Shown piece by piece: positions 45,429 through 57,456 of a DNA stretch of 64,000 nt (within the stretch, counting starts at the first letter, position 1; the number at the start of each line of letters is the position of its first letter). The translations under genes and the position numbers were made by a program. The notes under the pieces are model-generated. The model had not been told where the DNA came from, did not search any database, and saw only the letters and a program-made list of their open reading frames with translations. The stretch is from Hyperoplus lanceolatus (taxonomy: Eukaryota > Chordata > Actinopteri > Uranoscopiformes > Ammodytidae), in contig CM049413.1 in the NCBI GenBank assembly GCA_026929865.2, positions 9,928,001-9,992,000 of the forward strand, in the 5' to 3' direction.

Positions 45429-46129
45429 AAGAGAAAATTCAGGTAGAAAAACTGGACAGGGCTCATTAACTACTTAACTATGCCTTCTGCAAACAGACTA
45501 ATTCTTACAGATATAAATCAACAAAAAAGTGGATATTGGCTAAATTTTCACACAAAAATTGTGTATTACATTTTAGAATATTATACCGCAAAATACATTT
45601 GATATTAAACCAATACAACACAGTTACAACTCCATGAACAGTTACATTTCAGTATCACTCACATCACAGTGCTGCAGGAAAAGGCAGACAACCAATTAAT
45701 TTGACTTTACCAGACAATCACCCGATTTTACCATTATTTTAACAGCTGCTTGGTGTGAAAGAGTAGATACTGAACAATGCAGCGCATCATTTGACTGATA
45801 ACATGTGGTGATATAAGCTGTAAGGCCTGCAGTACATTATGTACTATACGGTCAACAACTGGAAAATAAAAATGCATCAATTTCCCGTCCCAAAAATATC
45901 TACCAAAAAAAGAGCCACACTGAACAAGTCCCTCTTTATTCGGAGCACTCACCTCGTTGATGAACCGCAATAAGTTGTTGAAATTCCCCGAGCTGTCAAA
46001 CAGACCGTGCACTATGATCACCGGCTTGTACCCTACCACCGCAGCCCAGAGGCACGCACCGAGCAGCGGGTAGAGCAGCGCGCTCGCTCCGCCGCTCCCA
46101 CTCCTTTTCCTTGAGTGTGAGCCCTTCAT
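39779..46129 (-). CDS. ppt2: Palmitoyl-protein thioesterase 2 (lysosomal thioesterase), 8 exons
   Basis: In coding order the exons are 46129-45953, 44978-44825, 44288-44193, 43190-43083, 42891-42808, 42279-42195, 42001-41947 and 39922-39779. They encode 300 residues; human PPT2 has 302. PPT2 is a soluble lysosomal alpha/beta-hydrolase that cleaves acyl thioesters. A basic N terminus and hydrophobic stretch ([16 protein letters not shown]) form the signal peptide. [13 protein letters not shown] is the first core strand. The nucleophile Ser109 lies in CYSQGG, split by intron 2. The acidic residue is in [11 protein letters not shown] (Asp225/226), and the histidine is His281 in [10 protein letters not shown], so the triad is complete. 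NATV and NETV sites suggest N-glycosylation. The last intron carries a complete hAT element. In mammals PPT2 also lies in MHC class III. Confidence 0.95.
40068..41767 (-). mobile_element. Complete non-autonomous hAT element, copy 2 (ppt2 intron 7)
   Basis: The ends are CAGTGTTGGGAAT and its exact complement ATTCCCAACACTG. They are flanked by a perfect 8-bp duplication 'cataaatg' at 40060-40067 and 41768-41775, the hallmark of hAT transposition. The body matches the element at 614-1712 in reverse, except for a roughly 617-bp insertion at 41037-41653. No transposase frame remains. Confidence 0.92.
41037..41653. mobile_element. Insertion nested inside the hAT element
   Basis: Copy 1 of the hAT element lacks this block, and the flanks carry a 7-bp direct repeat 'taacgat' (41030-41036 and 41654-41660). 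This indicates a secondary insertion. The inserted sequence contains 'cacttcattaaac' and a GC-richer 'gtctctgaaacctgcgtacg' stretch near its right side, reminiscent of a solo retroviral-type LTR. Its ends are not a clean TG...CA pair, so the class is unsure. No coding capacity was seen. Confidence 0.6.
42481..42607. mobile_element. Palindromic MITE (ppt2 intron 5)
   Basis: About 127 bp, with arms 'tgggccggtttcgcagacat' plus 'ggattaagcctag' mirrored by 'ctaggcttaatccatg' plus 'tctgtgaaactggccca'. The two arms pair almost throughout. It is non-coding and of a type dispersed in fish genomes. It lies between ppt2 exons 5 and 6. Confidence 0.75.
45374..45428. repeat. Compound GC-GT-GA microsatellite
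   Basis: 'gtgcgtgcgtgc' passes into (GT)n and then (GA)n within ppt2 intron 1. Confidence 0.9.
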
Positions 46130-47432
46130 TATAATAACTAAGCAATAACAACGAACAATGAACTAAATACAACCTTAAAGAGTAAGTAAATAAAATAGAT
46201 AACTTAATAACAAAAGAAAAACAATAACTCCCAGTTGTTTGGCTAATGTTGTGCTATTTTCCTCAGCTCCATTTCTTTCTACGAGCGGCGGAAGAGGAGA
46301 GCTGAAGTCCACTCGTAACAGTCCCCCCAAAAAATCACTTTTTTCCGCGCACGCTGATTTTATAGCTTATTAAAACCTTAACAAAAACAAGGAGCTGCCT
46401 CTGTGCTTTGCTTTGGTGTTTTCTGTTGGTTCCGGTTTTAAATAAAATGTTATGCAGCAGCTGCTGACGTAGTTTCCGGTTTCAACTCGTCCAATCAGCA
46501 GCTCGAAGGGGTTCCCTCATTCGGTTATTTCTAAAATCCAAAACTCCAGGGACAAAAAGCACAGGACTGGCATGAGTTATATGCTAGAAACGATGGGCCC
46601 CATTTAGAATATAATTTATGTATTAAAAGGTTTCCATTGCAAGGGTGTGTCCCAATCGATCGTCTGTGTTTAGGATAATGCATCATGTGTATTTTGACAC
46701 AGGACGCCTACTTTATAATACTCTGATGGTGCATATGCACATACCTTTATATACTATCTATGGCACATACAACTTAGCACAAACAAACATTGTACAAAGA
46801 ACATGATTTGTTGTGCGTCAACAGGCTTTATTATCCAGTCCTGCAGGTTGATAGCAAAACAACACAACCCACACATTATAGTTTACAGTCAATACAAACG
46901 TACATACATGCACTGCCACCATTACTAACCACCTTTCTGGCGTTTGGTCCATTTCAAACAGACTTGCGTTGGTTAATAATTTCTAATAACAATCGGCACT
47001 CTGATGGCTGTGCAACACATTAAACATTTATTTTCAATAGAGGGTACTAGAAGGGAAATTTGTTATCTCATGACCTGTGAAAGGACTGGAGTCACTTTAA
47101 ACACACGTTTTTGGCTTGTTCTGATTAATGGCGGAGTGTCAGGTTGTACTTAACTTTGTTTATGCTTCCACTCATAGATATTGTAGCATTACATGCCTCC
47201 AATTGCAGTTATTGTAGCAATTATATTTCAGCTTGCTTGCTCAGCATCTCGCAGGAAAAGGAAAGTGAGTTATTGCTTCCTCAAAAGCTTTTCAAGCTCT
47301 AGCGAAGCGTTGCACAGCATGCACAAAAAATAAACCAGCCACGTCAAAAACAAGCCTTGTCAAAACATAGTTTCAAGCAAATCAAGTGTGTCTCCCCCCC
47401 AGGAGTGGCAGAGTGGTGAATCTTCTGGAGCG
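46130..47432. other. ppt2 upstream region and intergenic DNA
   Basis: The first 200 bp hold the ppt2 5' UTR and promoter, with purine- and GC-rich patches near 46280-46330 and no clear TATA box. The rest is AT-rich and includes the 3' UTR of the minus-strand carnitine acetyltransferase gene. No other exon was seen. Confidence 0.5.
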
Positions 47433-50400
47433 CTACACAGTAGGCTCCAGCAGCTCCTGTATCTGACACAAGGTGTCCTTCAGGGTGACAGCTAATGTCT
47501 CTGCATTTGTCTCCTCGCAGCAGTTGAAGGCCGTGATGGAGAAGTGGACGTGGTCGGCCTGCGGGTTGTAGCAAACGGCGTAACCGTCAGGAACAAGGGG
47601 CCCGAAGCACATCACGCTGTCTGTGTTGGCCGGCACCTGAAGCAGGAGGAAGAGAGAAAAGAGAAATAGTAAGATATGTGCAGTTATAAGGCAGAAGCTG
47701 GGACTAGGTGATATCGCTGAAAACAATATGACGACAAGGTTTTTCTGTTTCGCAGGAGTACATATCCAATAACCTTTTGATGTTCAAGCAATACACTGTG
47801 TTCAACTGTTAAGGATTACAGTAAAAAAAAAAATAATTCAAAACAGAACAATTATCTGATTAGTTGATGGACTGAAATGTATCTGCACCAATAATTGATC
47901 AAACATTTAAGTCATTTTTAAATGCAATATATCAAATGTTTGCTAATTTCTGCCCCTCCAGTAATAGGATTTTCTCTTTTCCATCGTTTAACATGTTGTT
48001 CAGATTTTGAGGATGTTGAGGACTTTGGGCTCTGGGAACGTTTCTGCAAATAATTTTAACTATTTTCTGTCAATTCATTGACTAATCCAATAACTGACAA
48101 CACACATAAATCATTAATGAAAGTAATCATTGTTTGCAGCTGTGAAAGAAATAACAGGATACAATCCCATCACTCCACACTGTAGATAAGACTGACAAAA
48201 TATTTAAATCTTAATTCAGTGGTTCAGTGGGTAAATTGTTAGAAATGTTATTTAAGTTTCTGGTAAGCACAACAAGAAATATATAAGGATTACAAATTTC
48301 ACAAATAATTTCACTTCCCACTCTTTTGTCATGCCATTAAAATGCCACATACCCTTTAAATCTATGGAGACAAAACCCTCTTAAGTGGGTTGAGTTGAGT
48401 GTACAAAAATACAGAATACAGTGTGACAAGGTGAGGTAAAGGATAAGTGTTGACTTTGATCAAACTGGATGAATCCAGAGTGAATCACCAGATTAAGAGA
48501 AACCCCCACCATGCACTGCAGCTGGCTACACTGTAAAGATGTAATAACAAAAAACTGTGACTGTGGAAAATAACAGGGCAATTCCAACAGGCTGTGAAAA
48601 TCACATGAGCTTTTTGCTGTCAGGAACATACAGGTAATTAAAGACAAACAAACAGAAGTTCAGCGGCTTGATTGCTGCTGGAAATTCCCAGTTGACAGTC
48701 AATGCACCACATCGAGAAAGATCACATCACATGATCCAGAACAACTTGAAAACTGCCGATAGTAAAATTCCCTCTGTCATATTAACTCCAAAGCAAATAT
48801 TACCACTTCCTGTTGTGCCATCTTGCAGTCAGACTCAGTACCTACTGTAAAAACAAATATATGAGCTGCTTTTAAACCACACCTGCCCTGTCCTGAGTTT
48901 CCAGTGTGTTGCCAGGCCGTAAGCTGTGTCCATGAAGATTTTGGGAATGCTCAGTCCTTCCTCGATGGCCTGCAGCTTCAGCCCCAGCAGGTGGCGCTCA
49001 ATGCCGTGTCCTCTAAATGCCTGTGCAGAGGTGAAAGGTGAAAAAAGTGGTATATAAGTGTTTGAATCAGTTTCTTACAAGACAACAAAAGCTGTGGAAA
49101 GGTTTGATGATGAATCACCTGCTCAGTCAGAGCTGCATAGGTGTCGACAGCTTCTCTGAACATCTGCAGCTTTGCTTCCGGCTGCAACATAAAAAAAACA
49201 TTTGGAAGAAAACACAATATTATTGAAAGATGAACTGAATGAGCAAACATAAATCACAGGAAAAAGGACAGGAACAAGCCACTGGCATTTCTCACCGATA
49301 CGGACGGATCTCCGAAGGCGAGAATGAACTTGAGCGTCTGAATTGTGGGCGAGCGGATGTATTCCGTCCGTCCTCCTCGAAACATCCGCTGGGAGACGAT
49401 ATCACAGGCAGCACACACCTCGTTGTGAACTCTGGAAAATAAATTAAAAAAAACAAAAAAAACAAAGAGTGAAATCTACAAACACAATCGCTGCTGATTT
49501 CAAATCAGACAGGAACATACAGCACATAGGTCGACAGCTGGAATCTAACCAGGGACGACACGGATAAGTGGCATGCGCGGTAACCACCACTATTCTGTTC
49601 GGTTTTGTTCTACTCCATTGCTTTCTAAGTGCTGTGGATAGACACTGAAAATAGATGACACGTCTGAGAGATTTTTCTTTTAATAGAAACAATACAAAGT
49701 AGTCTCTTTGTTTGGGCTGTGAACCCACTGACCTGTAGTAGGCGAGCTGCAGGGCCACCTGGATGAAGGAGTGTGGACTCAGCTTGTGCGTCTTGGGAAG
49801 ATCTTTACCAAACCTCTTGAAGTTGAATACGTTCACGTCCAGGTCATTGATCAGTCTGTGGGGAAGTTAAAACATATTAGCTACTTCTAAGTATTTGTGA
49901 CAAAATGAATCCAAACACATTATAATGTATTGGACAGCAGATACATAAGAAAAAATTTTTTCCCCTCATTTAGGATTAATTAATAAGTATTCTTTGAAGG
50001 TATTCTTTATATTATTATACTGTATAAAAGATTTAAACTTCATAAAGGCAGTCGAGTTGATGACAGCTTTCTGCTTTCTTCAAGGTTACATTCACACAGA
50101 AAAGATAAATGTGTTTACACTGCTAAAAAGGCAAACAGCAAGATTATAGCATGGAACAAGAATTTATATTCTGTAGAGACATTCTCACACTTTGCCACCC
50201 TGCGCAAGAGAATATAAAAGAGAAGCTCACATGTCCAGGTTCTGCTTGGCGTGCTCAATGTCCCTCTTTATTTCTCTGTCTATGTGAAAGTAAAGCTTCT
50301 TGGGCATCGCTAGGGGGATCAATGGTGCTCGCTTTGGGTCCGGTTTCTCACTGCAGACGATAAGAAATGAATAAAATTAGTTTAAAAATGCGATGAGACA

Positions 50401-53400
50401 TTTAGCATTAGCACATTTTGGTGAATCTTTACCAGCACCCTGTGGCCTCTTGTTACAGTATTATAGTGTCACTTAGGACTAAAACTTCTGTCAAATTATT
50501 TTCAAAAAATTGTGGAAGTTTAAACAGGCAGATACAACAGGTATATTTACAATAACAATCAAGGTTTAGTTTGAAAGTAAGATAAATTTGGCTGTAACAC
50601 GACACACTTAATGCTACACACCCAAAGTACAGGTGATAGGAATGTTAGTAGTTTAAATAACTTATGGAGTGATTTAAACTATTCTGACAAACTGTCAAAA
50701 AAAACCCACAAGATGCATCAAGGTGGGATACTTTTTCTCCTCGTTGTCTCACCAGTATGCCAGGACATGATCCAGCAGTGTTGCTATGGGCGGACCCTCA
50801 GCGGTGGATTGTTCATACAGGAGACCCCATGAGCCATCCTCGCCCACCACAAACTATTCACACCACACCACAGCACAGACAAAATGTTACTACAGTTTCA
50901 TGACTGTAACATTTAATCTAACCTTTTCCTTGTTCCACGTGAATATTCTGGCCTCTCACCTGCAGAGTTTTATCAAACCAGCGGTTGCCGCTGTTGGAGT
51001 ACGTCCCACCTCCGTGGAGGACCTGAGCCGCCTTACGACTCGCGTACCTGCCAATACAAGAAGGTACGAACACAATCAATATACCAACTCAAAAATCCCC
51101 ATTTTATGCTACCTTATACTTGTACTCCAATACATTTAAAATGGAAATATTTAAATTTTTAATCCACTATATTTAGTTGACACTTATAATTACTACTAGT
51201 TATTTTTTACATTAAATAACAAATGATATGATGCAGTACTAGTCTACCTAGTAGTCCACAAAGTATCTAACATTGGCTCAATTTTTATGAACTACAAAAA
51301 TAAAAAATAAAATCGATTTACATTTAATGTAATTTATTTAGTTATAAAAAAGAATATCATATTCTATAATAATATATCATTTGCAAATAAGTACTTTTTT
51401 GCAATTTGGCCCATGTGTGTGGGTGTGTGTATACTCAGTACATTTTGATACTTAATTTACTGATAATTCTTCTCTACTTTTAAACTCTGGACTTTATTTT
51501 CAGACTATTGTATTTCTACTTATAAATCGAGTAAAAGTATCTGAGAACTTCTTTCAACAAATGGCATGTGACGTTTAGTTCAAGTCTAATCTAAGCCTGT
51601 AACAATCTTTGGATGTGAAGTTGCCAACAAGAAGCAACATTTCAAACAAAGGAAGGGACATTTGTACATCAATCAAGCTTTCGACACATATAATATCAAA
51701 ACAAATTACCCATATTTTTAATCTTTCCATCTCCTCTGGAATAGTTCCTAAAATCTGGAAAATAGCTCATGTAATTCCTTTACATAAAGGTGGTGACAAA
51801 AATAATCCTAATAACTACAGGCCAATTTCCAAACTCCCATGCCTGGCAAAAATTCTAGAATCACTTATTAATAATCAGTTAAAAACATTTCTAACTAGTG
51901 CTTCCATTTTGAGCCCATTCCAATCTGGTTTTAGGGCAGGCCATAGTACTGTCTCTGCTGTGACTTTGGTTGTAGACAACATTGTTGCAGCATTAGACAA
52001 GAAAAAGCACTGTGCAGCACTTTTTATTGATCTTTCAAAGGCCTTTGATACTGTTGACCACCATTTGCTTTTACAGAGGCTTTATGACATTGGCTTTGAT
52101 CAGTCTGCATGTAGCTGGTTTAGGGATTATCTCTCTGATAGACAGCAGTCAGTTAAACTGGGAAGATACCAATCTGAATTCTTAACTGTTACAAATGGTG
52201 TCCCACAGGGCTCAATTTTAGGTCCAGTTCTTTTCACAATTTATATAAATAACATTGTTTCATCGCTAAAAAACTGTCACGCCCATCTATATGCTGACGA
52301 CACAGTACTGTATTGCATTTCCGATTCGGTGCACCAATCTATTGAGAACCTACAAAGCTCTTTTAATACTCTGCAGGACTGTCTAGTAGACCTCAGGCTT
52401 GTTCTTAATACAGACAAAACCAAATATATGTGTTTCTCCAGAGCAAGAACTACACATTTGAATGATTTTAATGTTTTTACAAAGAATGGATTTTTAATTG
52501 AAAGAGTCACAGAGTACAAATATCTCGGCATCTGGTTAGATGATAAACTCACTTTTAATTTCCATATAAAAAATCTTGTTTGTCGACTACGACAAAAAAT
52601 TGGCTATTTTTATAGGAACAAAACCACCTTCCCTTTATTTAGTAGGAAAAGGATTATTGAGGCAGTTTTTATGTCTGTCCTTGATTACGGTGATGTGGTT
52701 TACCGGCATGCATCTCATTCATGTCTTAAACTCCTGGACTCTGTTTTTCACTCTGCTTTAAGGTTCATCACAGGAGATGCTTATGACACACACCATTGTC
52801 TTTTATATGAAAAGGTTGGGTGGTACTCCCTTAAAGAGAGACGTGATGCACATTGGCATATTTTTATTTACAAAGCCTTGACCGGGAAGCTTCCTCGTTA
52901 TTTAACAGAAATGTTGCAAATTTCAGATGGGCTTTATCAGACCCACTCCACTGACATTCTCATGCTTTATGTCCCACAAGCCCGGTCTGAGCCGGGAAAG
53001 ACAGCTTTTAGCTTAAGTGCCCCCGACTCCTGGAACAACTTACAGCAACAAATTAAACTAAATACCTTCATATCCTTTAATCAATTTAAACAAACTATCT
53101 TAAAACTGCCAAACTCTACCTGTAACTGTTTTAATTAGGCTATATTGTACTTTCACCCATTTAATTTCATTTTAATTGCTGCCACTCTTCACCACTATGT
53201 AAATGTTTCAATTGTTTTTTTGCTTTTTGTTTTTTTCTTCTCTTCACCTGTTGTTGTGTATTTGATGTATTTGCATTGAATATTGTGTATGCATTGTTGT
53301 TTTTCCTTGGAATTTGTTTGAACTCGACACCATTGAAAATGAGGGTCACCCCTCAATTGGTCTCTCGAGGATAAATAAAAGTTAAATAAAAATAAAATAA

Positions 53401-56400
53401 AATAAATAAAATAATTGTTGCTCGATACCAAATGTCAACAGACATAACAATGATATCTGAATACACACGTAGCGCAAACACGGAAATACTTGAGCGTGGG
53501 ATATGAAACAGAGAGGAACAGTTACGGCCTCCACACACATCCTGCGGTCTGCCTCTGGAGCGCGTCGCCTTACCTTACTGCTGCCTCTCTCGCGCTTTTT
53601 TCGGACACACATACAACTGCTCAACTGCTGCTGCTGCAGCGCTGCTTCTAAAAGCCCTGTCTTTCTACATAGAGATTTCACAGATAATTCCCATTGAAAG
53701 TTACTTTCATGTCATTTATGATGCATATGACTTATATTGAGTCTAATATTGCGGTCCACCTCTGTAACACCAAATACGTGCCTGTACCGTCACGGTACGG
53801 TACAAATACGTGTATCGTTACACCCCTAGTGTGGAGGCCGTTAAAGTTGGGTGTGTGTGTTTGTGTGTGTGCGTACTTACTTCTCATCTGATATCCTCAT
53901 GACAGGAGAATCCAGACACAGGGAGAAAAGTCCCGTCTCTATCAGCTGCACTGACTCCTTGTTTAGTTTATCTGAGTCAAACACAAACATTTCAGTTTAG
54001 CACTTTAACTAATGATGATCGCACGCACACTTGTAGTTAATACGATCATTTAAACTATCACTAATACTAGACAATTACATAATTTATACAATTTCCCTCA
54101 GGGGGTGTATAAAATAAAGTATCTTTATAATGTATTGATGTACATTATACATGGCTTAAACATGCAGCATATTCTACTTTGTAATAACAGTTTGTACACA
54201 TAGCAACTTCAGTAGTGTATTATTATGGATAAACATTGATAGGAGTGTGTTTAGGGAGCTACCTCTAAGCAGGCGGTTGTAGGCCTGTCCCCATGTGTGG
54301 CGGTGCTCGCTGGTCAGAATGCCCATGGGTTCCTTGTCCGTCTTCCAGGACTGAGACCTGATCCTCAGCAGCTGTCCGTGGATCTGACCCTCCGTCATCC
54401 GCGAGCCGTCGCTGTTGTAGACCTCCAGCTGGAAGAACTACGGGCAGAAAAAAACAGAGGCCATGTTTGTTATGTCTGTCCGCTACACATGATTTAATAA
54501 GACAGATGTTGTGTCTTTGTCCGTTGGATTTTTAGATCATTCGAACAGGCCCCTGACATAATGTTGTGTTTTTCGTGGTTTTTACAAGAAACAGACTTTG
54601 ACATTGGGTGTGTTGTGTTCACAGTAAACAACATACTTGTAGTGGAGCCGGTTTCGAGATGCTCTCCTATTTCGCAATCACAACCCACAGGCCAACAAGT
54701 GCAGCTCAAACACAATACACACATTTGGTTTACAGCTGAAACAATGAGATCAAGTGGATTAATTTATTGTTTTTTTTAATTCATTTTGGGGGGCCTGTCT
54801 TGGACTATTGATTTGACAAAATAAGTAATTTAATATTATTTTGGTATTTGGGAAATTGTGGCCTTTTTTCACAATTTACTGATATTTTTATTAGACTAAA
54901 TAATAATGAATCAATTACTTGGGAAAACAAGTGTCAGATAATCAACAAAAACAGCCTTTTAGTTGCAGCCCTACTCCAAATTTAGTTTTTAGCGGATTAA
55001 TCAATAAATACATCTGAAACTCAATCTGCAACTACACTGACAATCGATTAATTGGTTAAGTCGTCAACATTTTAGGATTTATTATTTGGGGCATTTTAAT
55101 TGTATTGGACAATTGGAAAGCAGAGAGGCAGACAGGAAACTTGGGGAGAGAGACATTGCGCCTATGTGTGGTAACCACTGGGCCACGCAAAACTCTTTGG
55201 ATTAAAAGAACTTCTTGTGCAGTCATGTGACTCTGAGTTTTAAAGGCTTAGTGTGTTGCTACTAACGGAGCATTCATGTAGTGTCAGGATAATCGGAAAA
55301 ATGAGTACCGTAAATAGCTACAAATAAAAATATATATAATACATCATGTTTAAACGCTCTGCGCAATAAAGTACAACACATCTTCTTCGGAGTGCTAATG
55401 CTGTTTCAACATTACAACTTTAAGCACATGAACACACTCGATGTCAGAAGAACGACTTTATAACTCAGGAATTCCTGCCATCCAAGGAGCTTGTGAATGC
55501 AGCATTAGTTCAGGTCTTAAGAAACTCAACAATCAGGCAGCAAAGCAAATAAAATAAACAAGACTTGACATGACATGACTGCAATGTCGTTTAACTTGAT
55601 AAAGAGACAATGAGTCAACAACAAGAGAGAACAAAGGAGTAAAATGTGAAATATAGCTCATCCCACCTGGTAGTTCCTGACGACAGTGATGTGTGTTGGT
55701 GAGCGGCGGTTGCGTCCCCCGTGGTGGGCGATGTAGTCGTGTTTGGGCCCTGGGATCCTGCAGGAGGAGAAGAGGAGCGGGTAGAGCTCCATGCACAGAG
55801 GCTTCCCTCGCATGATCTCCCCCGGCAACTGACCACTGACAGGGGACAGACACAGAAAACAAGAACAATGTGTCGTTATTAAAACAGATCTAGGGGTTAC
55901 TTATTTATCTGTTCGTGTTCTTAACAGTTGATTGACAATTTATTTATTTTTACTCCCAGGACAGATTCAGATAAACAAACACAGGATGTACACCCCCCCC
56001 CCCCCCATCCTGTCTTATTAAGTGCAAAATGACAAAATATTAACTAAAAAAATAAGTGTTCAGAGGCCTGAGGGTTTCATGCTGTAACACAGTATCAGAT
56101 AACAAACCATCACTAATGATCCTGATGAACTTTCCTGTGCTGTGGTCTTTGCACAGCTACTGTTACCAACAAATAAATTTAGACACAGATTAACGGCAGC
56201 CAGCTGGGTCAAAGTTCACAGCGCTGAAACAGAGGCTGGTGAAACTGTAACGCAACAGATTAAAATGCTGAATCGCTCCAGCAGTTTTATAGTTAATAAC
56301 TGGCTCCGGTGATTATTTGCAGCTTGTTTTATTTATTGTAATGGGATTTAGTGTTAATCCCGAGCTGTCTGTCTTCACCGTTTACCCTTTTATTTTGGCC

Positions 56401-57381
56401 GGGATAATCATGACATGAAGTATTCATCCCATGCATAGCTTCCTTCAGTTTTCGACAAATGCATTTGGCTGCAGCTCAGTTGTTACTTACCTGTTGATTT
56501 TGGCCTTGAAGTCCAGAACTGCTGCTATCAGTCTGGATGCAAACCTACATGGAGACAGTTCTTTCATTATTTGACAGGAAGACCTTTAAAACTATGCACA
56601 AGAGAAAATCCAGCACTGTGTAACACATACAGTTCAAATCTGCTAGAGGTTTCAAATTACAAAGAGAAAAAACAACCAGGTGTTAAGCTCGTCAATGAGG
56701 AATTGTAACAATTTTTGCAGGTTTTTTTTTAGTTCAAATTAAAAGGTTGTAGAGGTTTAAGTGGTTGTAATCAAGTTACAAGGTCTTACTGACAACAATG
56801 ATTTACAAATTAAACAGGTGTGTATGAATCTAGGTCATGTTTAACTACTTGTATTAAATAGTTGTTTAGGCATCAATGCAGCAACTAGTGTCTATTGCCC
56901 CCTCTCTTTATGTAAGGCTTGGCACACACTGAGTTGTATTTATTTATAAATTTAGTTATACTTATTGGTCTTTTACAGGCTAACATGACCTCATTGTTGT
57001 CCTTTTTTAAATCAAAATCTTTTTATTTGGTTTTATAATATTACAGAGTGCCAGGTTGCTATTTTTTTTTTACATATAATTGAAATGAAAAGAATAGATG
57101 AAAAACAACTTATGACACTTCAAAACAAACAATAGAAAAAAGAAAAAAAAAACTAAAAATAAAATCCCTCCCAGTTCACAGAGCCTGAAATGAGGTCAGA
57201 AATGGTCCCCATGCTTTTTGAAACCCTACACTGGAATGTCGAAGCGAGTACCTAATTTTCTCCAGCTTAAGGCAGGACATAACATCTCTCAGCCATTGTA
57301 CGAGTGGGCGGGACAGGTTCCCTCCACCTCAACAAAATGGTTTGCCGGGCCAGAAGAGAGGCAAACGCTATAGTACGTCGC

Positions 57382-57456
<75 letters not shown>

